Of a stretch of DNA of 64,000 bases, positions 44,586 to 56,584 are shown piece by piece; the first letter of the stretch is position 1; every line of letters begins with the position of its first letter. Origin of the DNA: Piromyces finnis (taxonomy: Eukaryota; Neocallimastigomycota; Neocallimastigomycetes; Neocallimastigales; Neocallimastigaceae). The position numbers and the translations under genes are program-made. The DNA is taken from positions 590,501 to 654,500 of the forward strand of contig MCFH01000019.1 of the NCBI GenBank assembly GCA_002104945.1, given 5' to 3'. The notes below the pieces were generated by a model. It saw nothing but the letters and a program-made list of their open reading frames with translations. It searched no databases and had not been told where the DNA came from.

Positions 44586-45314
44586 TGTAAAGATATAAAA
44601 TATATCCTTAAATTATTTAATAATTAATTAATTATTAAATAATAATTTTGACATTTTAATGAAAATTTATTTGTAAAATTTATTATATAAATTTTATGGA
44701 ATAATTAAATAAAGATTAATTTTAAAATATCAAAGTTAGAAATAAAATTTGAATAAATATTTAAATTAATGGATAATTAAATTTAAATATTTTAAATATT
44801 CAAATTAAATCTTAAAAAGTTTTTATTTAATTAAAATTAGTTTAATAACTTTAGCGTAGTTTTAAATTAGCATTTTTAATAGCAAATATATAATAAATAG
44901 TATTATTAATATTTAATTAATATATAGAATATATAGGTAATACATGGACTGTATTCAATTTGTAGTTTACTCAAATTGAATCAAAAGTGTATTTAATTAG
45001 TTTTAGTTTAGTTTTATTATTTTATATTTAATTAAATTAGTATTAAATTAGTTTTGCTTATTTTATATTGAATATATGTATAATTAAATAGAATAGTATA
45101 TTAAAATATAATTTACAAAAAATATAAATACATGTAAAATTTCTTGATTAAAACAATGTAATTGTTATTAACTATTATTTAGTTAATAACTAAATAAAAT
45201 TAATAAAAGAGATATTTTAAATAATTTGTTTTCTTGTTTCTTTTTATTTATTTTGTGTTTGTTGTTTTATTGTAAAAATTTTATAATTTGTTTTGATATA
45301 TAAAACCTTTTACA
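44586..45314 (+). repeat. Solo LTR A4 (reference copy of family A)
   Basis: 729 bp, uninterrupted, TGTAAAGATATA...AAACCTTTTACA. TSD TTAGT/TTAGC (one mismatch) at 44581-44585 and 45315-45319. TATAAATACATGTAA lies at about 45125-45139. It ends 34 bp before the ATG of the 45349 ORF. Confidence 0.9.
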
Positions 45315-45348
45315 TTAGCATTTATCCAAATCACTACATTTTTAAGAA

Positions 45349-45939
45349 ATGTCTGAAGTTATTAAAATCGTATCACAAAAAAGATTAAACGAATTAAAGC
45401 GTACAGTAATTATTGATGATAATGATCTTGTTTTAAATACTATATGTGATAAAGTTTCAATAGATGAAAAGGATAAATCATTTACTGTTAAAAAATTGAA
45501 AAAAACCATAGAATTAATATATAAATTACTTGGTGATTTAAACAATGATGAATTTCCTTCAGAAATCACCAAGTCATTAAAACCTCATATTACAAGTAAA
45601 TTAAGTAATACATTTTGTTTTAAACAACCATCTGAAAATAATAACAGTAATAAAAAAATTATTTTTGAAAGAGCACCAATTATATTCTATTCAAATATTC
45701 AGTTAGCATTAGAAATTCCTTACAAAGAAATTAAGAAGGATATTAAACTTCAAAAATTACCAGAACATTACCATTTCTTTGTATTCCCATTAACCATGGA
45801 TGATAAAGAGTATATTATTACTTACGCTGAAGAAAACAAATATTCAAAAAGAGAAATCATTGAAATATTACTTGATGATGTTGAAGTTAGTAAAGACGTA
45901 CTTTCCCATGAAATTAAAACCAAATATGGATTTATTTAA
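45349..45939 (+). CDS. Intact 196-aa virus-region protein, function unknown
   Basis: An uninterrupted frame from ATG to TAA, rare among the virus-derived genes here. The N-terminal part is helical and charged (KRLNELKRTVIIDDNDLVLN, KKLKKTIELIYKLLGDL). The second half is more globular (ERAPIIFYSNIQLALEIPY, HYHFFVFPLTMDDKEYIITY, KYSKREIIEILLDDVEV). No transmembrane segment or zinc motif. It lies between the unknown minus ORF and the D5 helicase on the D5 strand. I do not recognise the family; a virion or transcription-associated protein is only a guess. LTR A4 just upstream has replaced its promoter region. Confidence 0.6.
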   Translation: MSEVIKIVSQKRLNELKRTVIIDDNDLVLNTICDKVSIDEKDKSFTVKKLKKTIELIYKLLGDLNNDEFPSEITKSLKPHITSKLSNTFCFKQPSENNNSNKKIIFERAPIIFYSNIQLALEIPYKEIKKDIKLQKLPEHYHFFVFPLTMDDKEYIITYAEENKYSKREIIEILLDDVEVSKDVLSHEIKTKYGFI

Positions 45940-46589
45940 TAATATATGTTCTTTTTATTTATTTTTATTACTATATTAATAATATTAATAAACTATTTAA
46001 TAATAATTATATATAAATGTATGTAAATAAACCAATTATGATGTCATCTATTCATTCCTATATTATTATTATTATTATTAGATGAATAAGATACCAATAG
46101 GATATAAGTTATAAATTGAATATGAATAGAATATTAATAAATTATTAATAATATGAAATTAATATATTAATAAAAAAAATAAATATATATTTATAGGTAT
46201 ATATTATATATAAACTATATATAATTGTAATTTTATAATTTAAACATTTTATATATTTTATATATTACAAATCATTAAATTTTTTTAAAAATATATTATA
46301 AATAAATTAAATTAAATTATAAAGTAAACATTAAATATAATAATAGTAATAATATTATATATATTGATATATTAATATATATCAACATATATATATAATA
46401 TATTATTTTTTTTTAAAATGAAAATTTTTAATTTTACTTTATGTTTACAAAGTTTTTCATTAATAGTAAGTTTATTTGTCTATTAAATGGTAGCAGTAGC
46501 AATAAATACACAGGATATTGATACAAGTAGTATTAACATATACCATCCAATTGTATACTTTTTATTTATCCTTTTAAAGTATGAAGAAA
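45940..46589. other. AT-rich stretch
   Basis: Includes an ATT microsatellite at about 46061-46079 and TA-rich palindromic tracts (about 46350-46400). The last 100 bp contain a short open segment (MVAVAINTQDID, 46486) that may be the ruined start of the following gene. Confidence 0.5.
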
Positions 46590-48230
46590 CTAAAAGAACA
46601 AAATCTTATTCTTTGATTTGATTGCTAAATACCTAGAAACCTACAATATAAAAGTTGATAATGATGAAAGTATTGAAAAGAATAGAATCCCAAATGAAGA
46701 AATTGGAATTCTTAATAATCGATTAAATAATATAAAGATTTAAGGAAACAATACTTTGGAAAATAAAAATTCAAAAATGACATTATTGATATTATTTATA
46801 GTTGTATTGATGAATTTGGTTTACGTATTGTAAATATTTCTCGATTAATAACTATTAAAAAGTATTATGGTAAAACTTCATTATCAAATCATTCTGTATT
46901 CAATATAATTTTAAATTTGGGATATTTCGTGTATTGTGACAAGGAATAAGGAATAGTATAAAATCTTTTACAGTATTAATGGATGGAAATCAATAAGTTC
47001 TTACGACATAGCTAAAGAAATAAATTTGTATTTGACATGAAATCTTAAGAATATGTGTATTGAATACAATATATCTTTAGATGGCATCACTAATGAATTA
47101 ATGAATTTCTTTACCAATCATACCATAACCTAAAATCTCTTGGAACTACTCGAAACCTTCTTTTACACCCATGATTTTATTAAACGAATTGACAAATGTA
47201 ATGTATTAAGATTCGAAGATTGCATTTATGACTTTGATATTGGAGCTCCACGTCCTGGACGTCCTAATGATTTTTGTCTTAAGTCAACCAATTACAATTA
47301 CTATAATGATAATAGGGATAAAATGGAAGAAGTCTATCAATTCTTAAGAGATATTTTTGTTGAGGAAGACTTGATAAATTATGTATTGAAAGTAATTGCT
47401 TCTACTCTTACTCTTGGTAATAAATTACGTTCCATTTCATTGGATCTGGTCGTAATGGTAAAACTACCTTTACCAATATGTTAAGACTTGTACTTGGAGA
47501 TTATGCTGCTACTCCAAACGTATCCTTATTTCTAGGAAAGTCCACCAATGCTGATAAACCAAGTCCTCATATGATGGATCTTAATAAATGTAGAATTTCG
47601 ATTTGTGAAGAACCAGATGCTCGATCCATTAATATCACCGGTGATGCTAAAGCCATTACAGGAAATGCCGGATATATTAAGACTAGATCTTTGTATAAAT
47701 ATTTGCAAACTGTTTATGTTGATTTATTACCAATTATCAATACCAATGATAAATTAATTATATCCAATTTGGATAATGCTTTAATTGATGGAATTTTGGT
47801 AATTCCTTTCACTCAACGTTTTGTTAACAAAATGAATATCTCAATATTATCATCCACTCAAAACATTAATAACTCTTCCATCAAGCATGCCAATACAATG
47901 TGGCAAGGCTCTCATGTTCAAAGCTATGCTGAAGCATTAATCCACATTTTGATCAAAAATTATCAAAAAGACTATACAAGTTGAGATACCTCATAGTGCA
48001 TCCATGCTACAAAGCATTTCATTATGAGATGTGACCATATAGCCAGATTCTTGGAAAAGTATATTATTGATAAAAATGATAACTCTGCCATTCCTATTGA
48101 TGATGTTTATTCCTTATGTAAAGGTTGGTTTAAAAATTTTGTTTCTACTAGAGTTCTAAGTTACAGTTTGGAAGATTTCCGTATGGATTTAATTAAATAT
48201 AATAAGAATAAAAAGTGTAATGTCATATGA
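46590..48230 (+). pseudogene. D5-like primase-helicase (SF3), viral
   Basis: The N-terminal primase-linker part survives only as scraps in shifting frames (FDLIAKYLETYNIKV, GLRIVNISRLITIKKYYGK) to about 47130. From 47140 the D5_N-like region reads FEDCIYDFDIGAPRPGRP. A frameshift at about 47450 precedes the helicase core: a Walker A GSGRNGKTT (about 47445-47475), then GDYAATPN, the Walker B region KCRISICEEPD, and the sensor region NTNDKLIISNLDN with IPFTQRF. A stop at 47984 and another frame change lead to the C-terminal wing (48024-48230, HIARFLEKYIIDKND). D5 enzymes open the NCLDV replication fork. At least three breaks make it inactive. Confidence 0.85.
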
Positions 48231-48234
48231 TCAT

Positions 48235-48864
48235 TTAGTTGGATCTATTATTGGATATAGATTGGCAAAATTAAAAAAAATATTTAATTGCTGTTTATTA
48301 ATTAAAATAGTCTAAATTCTATATATTATTAGTTTTATTTAAATAATATGTGTTATTATTATTTTTAATTATTTATTAAAATAAAATTTTTAAATGTTTA
48401 ATTTTATTAAATAAATAATATTTGTATATTTTGCTTATATTTATTTTAGCAATATTAAAATTTTAATATAATTTTATTTATTTTTTAAAAAATAATTCAT
48501 AATATAAATACTTATTTATTTTTATTACTAATAATTATTGTATATATTATATGCAAAATATTATAATTAACTTAATTATTGACTGTTTATTTACATATAT
48601 ATTAATGTTTATTATATAGTTAAAATGTTGTTTATTATATTATAAAATACTTTAATTATGTTTTTAAAATTAAATCTAATACTAAGTATTTAATATGTAT
48701 TATAAATGGTATAAATATTATATATATGAATATGAATATATATATATGTATATATGTATTTGTTAATATAACTATTATTTTAAAATGTAAAAAATAAATA
48801 TTTGAATATATGTAAATTAATTTTTTTTAAAATATTTTTTTAATAATAAAAAAATAATTATAAT
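48235..48864. other. AT-rich spacer between convergent viral genes
   Basis: A/T runs and a TA/TG tract at about 48720-48760. No open frame of note. Confidence 0.6.
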
Positions 48865-49351
48865 TTATTTTTCATTTAGAGTTGTATGTATTCCGATGGA
48901 ATCTAAATAAGAATTCATAATATTAAAACTATTTAAAATTGTTAAATATTTTGTTGTGGAATTACAACATGTTTCAGATATACTTATTGAATGACAAATA
49001 TTACAATATATAATTTCCATAACATCTGTATTATTTCAAAACATATCCTTTAATATGGCATTGACACCATGTGTTATTAAAGCATCCTTTTCCATTTCTT
49101 CGATTCTTAAGCCACCATTATATTAGCCTTTCCTTCCGTTGGTTGCTTACTAATAGAATTAACACTTCCGATAATACGATAAAACATTTTTTCTTCTTGA
49201 CGTTGTAAAGCTGTATAATAACAAACGCCTACAAATGCAGATCCTATATTTATTCCTGTTTTAGGATCTATCATATTTTCCATGATTGGTATTCTACTTT
49301 CAATAAATGTTGATCTGAAATTTTTTATATCTTTACTTTCTATGGAAGCCT
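48865..49351 (-). pseudogene. RNA polymerase second-largest subunit (RPB2-like), viral, C-terminus
   Basis: From about 49350 the minus strand reads FRSTFIESRIPIMENM, FVGVCYYTALQRQEEKMFYR and SISKQPTEGKAN. After a one-base frame change comes GGLRIEEMEKDALITHG. These match the C-terminal block of all second-largest subunits (YYxxLxxxVxDKxxxR...QPTEGR...GGLRxGEMExD). A TGA precedes the terminal zinc-ribbon-like part (IIYCNICHS, then TCC), which ends at 48865. Upstream it is cut off by retroelement Ty3-5 at 49352. It is the partner of the RPB1 remnant at 37468. Confidence 0.85.
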
Positions 49352-49364
49352 GACTATCCTAACG

Positions 49365-50043
49365 GTACAAGAGAACAATATTATTACTATAAGAAACATC
49401 CGAGAATTTACGGAGAATTTACGGCTCCAAAATATCTAACAGTGCCGTTTCGTCCCGAGGATTTCAAAGATTTATCCGCCCTTAAAATCCAGAATAACCA
49501 AGTGTATTTCAAAATACTCCACCTCGATACAGAAACATAGATCAAGATTATAAGTACCTTAGATCACTCAAGACGTATTTACAGACCTACACACCCAGGG
49601 TATCTGAGTCACAAATCAGGGACGCCATTTTAGAAAGAGGGGGCAAGGAAGTTAAGCACTGGTATTACAACGTATTCAATAAAAAACTAGACAATCAAGA
49701 AGTCGAGTGGAATGGCACAACCACATGGAGAAAACTTAATTTATTCGTTCATCATTTTGAAAAGGAATTTTGTGAGAGTACTATAGATGAACAAGAATTA
49801 TTTTGGAGAAACATTAAACCTATTCATGAAATAAACGAAGAAAAATTCGAAAATCTAGTGGAAAACGAAGAACGATACGCCGATAATTTAAATAAATCTT
49901 TTTACAGTAGATTTTTAAAGATTTCAAAGAACTGTAATAACGTTCTCGTTAAAGAATGTTTAAAAAAACTATCTCAACTCCCAGCTTACAACCCACGGGA
50001 AGATTTCGATGAACAAAATTTAAAAAATACCCTAATAATATAG
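49365..50043 (+). pseudogene. Ty3-5 capsid-like region, first copy
   Basis: It starts mid-protein with REQYYYYKKHPRIYGEF. After a frame change at about 49510 it gives KHWYYNVFNKKL, EVEWNGTTTWRKLNLFVHHF and NLNKSFYSRFLKISK. The W...FxxxF pattern is that of a retroelement capsid N-domain. It ends at a TAG at 50041. No zinc knuckle. Confidence 0.55.
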
Positions 50044-51685
50044 AACATACTCTACAATCAGGGGAAACTATTCCAACTGAGGGACCTACACAACATAGAA
50101 AGAAAAACTTCTATTATGACAAAATAATTCTAAATGATGACCTTATCTTCAAAATGAAAAAACTTAAGTTAGAACCAAACTACTACCCTTATTTCCTTAA
50201 TATTCAAGAAAATAGGTCGGATGAATCGAAAGAAATATTAAGTAAAAGAAACTATGTGGAAGATCCCGATTGGGATAAAAAATATCTCGACAGAAAACAG
50301 AGAATTATCATAAAGGGAATGAATATTCAAAATGACGAACAAACTCATAATATTGAATCAGTTATTAAGAGGAACTTCAAGAATTCATTATCAAGGAAAT
50401 TGAAAAACTTCCTGAGGAACTTCAACTATATAAAGAAGTTTTTCAAATTCCAAGAACTGGAAGAGGCAAATAAAATAGAGAAGACTAGGACTAGCTCAGC
50501 TTGCAATGTTTTTAATGTCCCTAAGAAAGATGGAATTTTAGAACTGTCTTCAACTATGTAATGGTTAATAACTGCTTTCATTACAATAGGTATCCTATCC
50601 CAAAAATAATTGAATTGGTCCATAGGGCTGTTATATACAAGTATCATATTCTCTTGGATCTTCGGAATGCATACAATCAAATATATTTGGAACCTAGATA
50701 CCGATTCCTAACTAGTTTTAGATTTAAGAATCAAACATATCAATGGAAAGTTTTACCATTTGGTCTTTCTACTGCCCCATCAATATTTCAATCAATACTT
50801 AATTTACTTTTGGCCAAACATCTAAACAAAGGAATCGACGCATATTTGGATGATATTCATATTTATGAAAATACAAAGGAAGAATGTCTTAAATTATGTG
50901 CTTTCACACTGAAGAAGTTTCAAGAAAATAATTTTTATTGCAAACTTGAAAAATGTGTATTTTTCCCTAAAGAGTTCGAATATTTGGGATATAAAATTAT
51001 TTTCGACCAAATCAAACCCATTTCAAACAAAACGGTAAACCTTAAAGAATGTTTTACATAAAAGGAATACCAACAATTATATGGATTCCTTAATTATTTT
51101 AAGGATTACATTAAAAACTTCACTGAGAAGACCAAAAATATTTCACAAGGACTTTCTGTAAAAGTATAAAATTTAAAACAAATTTTATACTTTTAATCAA
51201 TTTGAGTAAACTCAAAATTAAATAAAGCTCATGTATTATCTATAAATTAATTTAATATTATCAATACTATTCTTAATATATTTCCTATTGAAATATAAAC
51301 AAATCTATTTTTAAAACTAAGTTTAAATTTAAATAAAAAAAGTATTTAAAAAATATTTTAATTATTTAAAATATATGAAATATTTAAATTTAATTAAAAT
51401 TTTTTATTCCTTAAATTTAAATATTTATCTTAACTGAATTATTATAAAATAATTTATTATTAAATTATTCCATAAAATTTATTCAAAAATTATATAATTA
51501 ATTTTACTAAATATTAATAATTAATTATTAAATAATCTAAAGATATATTATATCTTTACACTTTCCAACAAAACGACAAAATGGACCCCTGAAATGGAAA
51601 GCGAATTAAAATTCTTTTGCAATCTAATCCCTAATCTCCCAAATCTAGCTCCTTTTAAATCTAACCTTGATATATTTATCCTAAC
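50044..51685 (+). pseudogene. Ty3-5 reverse transcriptase and start of RNase H
   Basis: A linker (50154-50450) ends in LPEELQLYKEVF in one frame. RT continues with NVFNVPKKDG, RYPIPKIIELV, HILLDLRNAYNQIYLEP, QWKVLPFGLSTAPSIFQ and the catalytic YLDDIHIY (50851-50875 region). The thumb KCVFFPKEFEYLGYKI and the connection LYGFLNYFKDYIKNF run into LTR A3. Beyond it are WTPEMESELKFF and DIFILT, where insertion I interrupts just before the first RNase H aspartate. Frameshifts/stops lie at about 50043, 50440, 50560 and 51061. No protease DTG/DSG motif upstream. Confidence 0.75.
51157..51560 (-). repeat. Solo LTR A3, internally deleted
   Basis: 404 bp, TGTAAAAGTATAAA...ATATCTTTACA, A2-like but lacking about 340 bp including the promoter block. 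TSD CTTTC is at 51152-51156 and 51561-51565. Confidence 0.85.
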
Positions 51686-52159
51686 TGTAAAGAAATGTGT
51701 CTTTAACAATAAAAACAAATTATAATATTTACTAAATAACTTAGTAATATTAACACTTTAAAATATTCTGTAAATTATTAATTTATAAAAATATCATTAA
51801 AAACACATAGAATTTAACTTAATAAGTTAGTGTTTAATAATATAATTATTTATTAATAAAATCTCGATTCTTTAAAATATTTGGGAAAATTCACTCGTAT
51901 TTATACTAAAAATTTTTAAATTAATTTATAAAATTTTTTCAACTTAAAATTCTTAACCAATCAATAATCTTCATATAAAATAAAATTTGAAAATAAAATA
52001 AAATTATAATTTTTTAAAATATTATCTATGAGGTCTCGAACTAGTGTCATTCAGACTCAAAGTCTTAGCTACTAATCATTAAGGCAATTTAGTTATTTCT
52101 AGTATTCTGATAAATAATGAAATTAATAAATATAAAATTATTATTATACCTGATTTTTA

Positions 52160-53276
52160 TGTCACGAATACTAGTGAAATTACAATTTCAAGATCACTTG
52201 GAATTGTGAAATCACTTATGAAAATTCAAAATCAACAATTATTTTATTTTCAAATAAATTATAAAATTTTATTAAGAAATATTTAAAAATTTAGGAAAGG
52301 TTAAAATATGACCTTAACCCTTAATAATTTTTATAATAAATAACTTTAACCCTTATCGTTAAAATGGAATAAGAAAAAACACGCGTATCTCCTCAACGAA
52401 TGACGATTTTTGAATAAAAATGTTTTGGTTATAATTACGTTCGTTAGAAAGCCACGCTCGAGACAAACAACATATCTTAAAATCAGGTCAATATCTCTGC
52501 TGGTTCACGAGATATTCCAATTTAAAGATATTTTGTTAGCAATGATTAATTGTTTATTCAGAGAATGATCACCCCTGATATATCAAACATAAATCATTCA
52601 CTCAAAGTATAAAAAATTATTGTTTAATTAAATTAAAATTATTTTCCGGAACTGATTAACTTTATTTTATAATAATTATTTCAATAACATAATTTATAAT
52701 CTTTGAACTAGAAGATTATAATTATTAATATTATATTCAATGAATTATATTATAATTAAGAAATAATTAATATTATGAATATTATAAACAATAGTTATTT
52801 TTTTAATAATTAGGAATAAGTCTTAAGTTTAGTTTAAGTATTATAAAATATATTATGAATATAATCATGTATTGAAAAGTTATTTTATTATTAAATGTAA
52901 AATTACAAATAGTATAAATAGTTTAGAATAGTTATGAAATTAAAATCTTTGTAAAGATTATTAACTACAAATTATTAACTACAAATTATTAACCAAAAAT
53001 TATTAACCATAAATTATTAAATTATTAACTATTAATAATAATTAATACTTAATGAGTATTACTACTAAATAATCTTATTATTATATATTTAAGCAATATA
53101 TTATTAAATAAAATAAAAGAAATTATTTTAACCATAATATATAATTTAATTATTCATTTATAAATCAATTAAGATTATTTTAATAAAACATTTTTTTTTC
53201 TAACCTAGTTATCTTTTAACCTTTTATTTAATTTGATATTTTAATATTAAATTATAAGTTTAGTAAAACTTTTACA
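52160..53276. repeat. LTR-like unit K1
   Basis: TGTCACGAATACTAGTG...AAAACTTTTACA, flanked by TTTTA at 52155-52159 and 53277-53281. It contains a less AT-rich core (about 52370-52590) with blocks resembling LTR C (attagaaagc, aacccttaa). Confidence 0.65.
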
Positions 53277-53281
53277 TTTTA

Positions 53282-53929
53282 TGTCAAGAGTTAGAGTGGA
53301 TTTAGAACTATAATTAAGTCTACTAGGTTAGGATAGGCTTAATTATATAGTAAATAATAAATTTTTATAAATAAAAGAGTAATAAATATAGTTTTTTAAG
53401 AAATATTTTATTTAATTTTTATAATATAAATAAATGATAATTATTAATTTTAAATATTGAATTTACTATATAAAAATGAGTATAATAATCTCACAAAGAA
53501 CTTCTTAAAGTTGTTCTTTGTTCAACTTATTTATACTTTCATTTTTAATATAATGTTGATATTAATAAAATATAATAATAATATAATTTAAGTTATACAT
53601 GTATAATAATATAAATATAAATATTAATAAAATATAATAATAATAATAATAATAATATAATTTTCTTTAAATATCAATATTAATAAGTTGTTAAAAATAA
53701 TATTAATAATTATTTAAATGAATCTTATTTTACTAATTGGTTTGTTTAATATTAATTAATTGTTACACTATTTATCTCCGGATAATAAATAGCTTTCCAA
53801 TTAATATTTATATTAAATAAACTATTATTAGTAAAATATTATTAAATTGATATTTTAATTAATTTAACTAATAATTCAAAATTATGAAATTTCATGAAAT
53901 GTCAAATTTCATGAATTGTGATTTTGACA
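53282..53929. repeat. LTR-like unit K2
   Basis: TGTCAAGAGTTAGAG...GTGATTTTGACA, flanked by TTTTA at 53277-53281 and 53930-53934. A hairpin around aagaacttcttaaagttgttctt (53495-53520) and a TATA-like tract follow each other. Confidence 0.65.
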
Positions 53930-53934
53930 TTTTA

Positions 53935-54552
53935 TGTCATGAATATTAGTGGATTCATGATTATTTATTTAATTAGTGTTTTATTCGTTTATTTAATTAG
54001 AAATATTTTATTATAAAACATAATTAAATAATATTTTAAGAAATATTAATTAATTATAATTATTAAGATTTTATATTTATTAAAGTTTGAATTAATATTT
54101 CTTTGTTCATTTGATTAAGAAGGAAATTAAAACTAAATTATAAAATAATCATTCCTTCTACAAATGATTGATAATATGACTTTTATAATTATTAAATTTA
54201 ACACGAGTGAAAAGTCATATATAATTAATATGTAATTAATTTATAGAATAGTTAATTAATATAAATAATTAGTCATGTATTAAATTTAAAATGTATTCCT
54301 TAATATTAGAGATAGTATAAATACTCGAGAAAATTCCTATCATTAGGAATTTCGAGAGTTCATTACATTTAATATTTACTCTAATTATAATATTTAATAA
54401 ATAAAAATTTTTCTTTAAATAAAAATTTATTAATAAATAAAGTTAATTAATAAAATGTTATTTATTTAAAATATTTATTTATTCATTTATTAAATTAATA
54501 AACTTAGGGTAAATATGTATATTCCGACCTAACTGAAGTGAAATCCGTAACA
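53935..54552. repeat. LTR-like unit K3
   Basis: TGTCATGAATATTAGTG...GAAATCCGTAACA, flanked by TTTTA at 53930-53934 and 54553-54557. Its tail (attccgacct...gtaaca) resembles the end of LTR C. A TATA box with hairpin lies near 54310-54360. Confidence 0.7.
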
Positions 54553-54557
54553 TTTTA

Positions 54558-55902
54558 AGTTAACCCTAAAAGTAACTTAAAACAAGTGATATAAGTTTCT
54601 TTTATGTTGTAGTAATTTAATATTAGTTTATTTATAATTTATTATATTAGGTGAAAAATATTTTATTACTATTAACTTCTCTCTTATTAATAATTTCACT
54701 TATAATATTTTCTTATTAATTATTAAAGCTCTTCCCTTTCTAATTATTAATTATTTTTACATGAATATTTTTATATTATAAAATTCCTATAATATAATTG
54801 AATATCAATTATATAATGTAATGTATTCATAATATATGAATAATAATTAAATAGGATATAGTATAATATATTTTACATTTTATATGAAATATTACTATAT
54901 AAGGAAAGGTAATGTAATACAAATAAGTATTACAATAAAATTAATACTAATATATAATATTAATATTTAAGAATATAATGAAATATGTACATGAATTCTA
55001 TAACTAATATATAAATAATGTATTATAATATATATCAATTATTATATTATTATTATGAAATATTATATATAAATTTTTAAAGATGAAATTGAATATTTTA
55101 AATAATAAAAATTATTTTAAATATTGGCTAATATGTAGCTAGACATATTAATTTCATATCACAAGTTATAGTTTAATTAAGTACTTTACCAAAATTCTTA
55201 AATAAAATTAATCCTAAACACTGCATATATTTTGATTATTGAAAAGAAATAATAAACTTTAATTAATCGAGATCAAAATATATAACTTTTGTTAAATTAA
55301 TTGTTAAATTAAATATTTAATAACTTCGTTAGTAAATTACACTTTAAAAGTAAATAAATATAATAATTCATGTTATAAAATAATATAATTAAACACCTTT
55401 ATTAAAACATTAAAAATAATTATTACTTTAATTAATTGTAAAATAAACAACTTTTTATATTCTTTAACTTTTAATTATTTCTTTTATTGTTATTTCTAAT
55501 TACTTTTATTACTTTTATTGTAAATAGTTATTAATTTTATTATTTTAATGTAAATAGTTTAATTCTAAAAGAAAATATAAATACATGTAAATATTCTTAT
55601 TTTAATCATCATTATTATTATTAATAAAGAAATATTATATAGTTAGATTAATATTTTATAATTTTAATAATCACTTTTATACTTAAATAAATAAAATTTT
55701 AAATATTTAAATATTAGAAAAACAAGTGTTTCTAATAAAACAATTTAGTGTTTTAACAAAACAATTTTATTAATTTTTATAAAAACGATTTTAAATCTTA
55801 ATCAATATAACTTATATAGTTATAACAAAAGATATAATATAATAATCACTTTTTGAAGCAAAATTTAAAATTAAGATTATTATCAAATTATATCAATTCA
55901 TT
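54558..55902. other. AT-rich remainder of insertion I
   Basis: No gene. The right half (about 55400-55894) looks like a strongly diverged relative of the Ty3-1 LTR: it carries TATAAATACATGTAA at about 55578 and a similar end (...attatcaaattatatca). Its left boundary and TSD could not be fixed. Confidence 0.45.
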
Positions 55903-56584
55903 TGTAATAATTTTATTATATGCATTAATATTTCACATAATAAAATTATTAGCTACATTTTAACACTAATTGTTAAAATGAGATAATGATAAGGAAACTA
56001 TTTATTAAAATAAAAAAAAAATAATTGTTAAAATGAGATAATGATAAGGAAACTATTTATTAAAATAAAAAAAAATATACTTATCAAGTTTATTATAAGA
56101 GCCTATAAATAACGTTTGTGTTAGGGTTTAAAATATTTTTTATTATAAGAATGTTTTATTAATGTTAAAAGTGTATCAATTTATTTATGTTGTTTATTAT
56201 AATTTCTTATAATAATAACTCTTGATTTTCAAATGAAACTCAAGAGGTCTTTTTATATAAAAACTTAAAGAATAAAAGAAAGTTCTAATCTTAATAAATT
56301 TCTTTTCTAGAAAAAGATTAGAAGAAAAAACTAGAAAAGTTTCGATTGATAATCTATTCTTATCAATCATTATATTATTAGATAAAACCAAATGGATTCG
56401 GGAAAATTCTAATAATCGATTTTTTCTAAATACAATAATTTACATTACATTTAAAATACATTATGTATTATAATAAAATTTAATAAAATTTAATAAAATA
56501 TTAAAGGTTAAATAAAAAATATAATAAATTAATTTTAATAAGAAATATAGATTATTTATTATAAAATAAATCTAATTTCTTACA
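55903..56584 (-). repeat. 3' LTR of Ty3-4
   Basis: 682 bp, TGTAATAATTTTATTATATG...AATTTCTTACA. A 55-bp unit beginning aattgttaaaatgagataat occurs twice in tandem (about 55970-56080), once in the other LTR. Confidence 0.9.

Noticed and set aside
52160-54552. K1-K3 as a single long LTR
   Set aside because: Internal TG...CA ends each abut TTTTA and three similar starts occur; kept as three units, though with moderate confidence.
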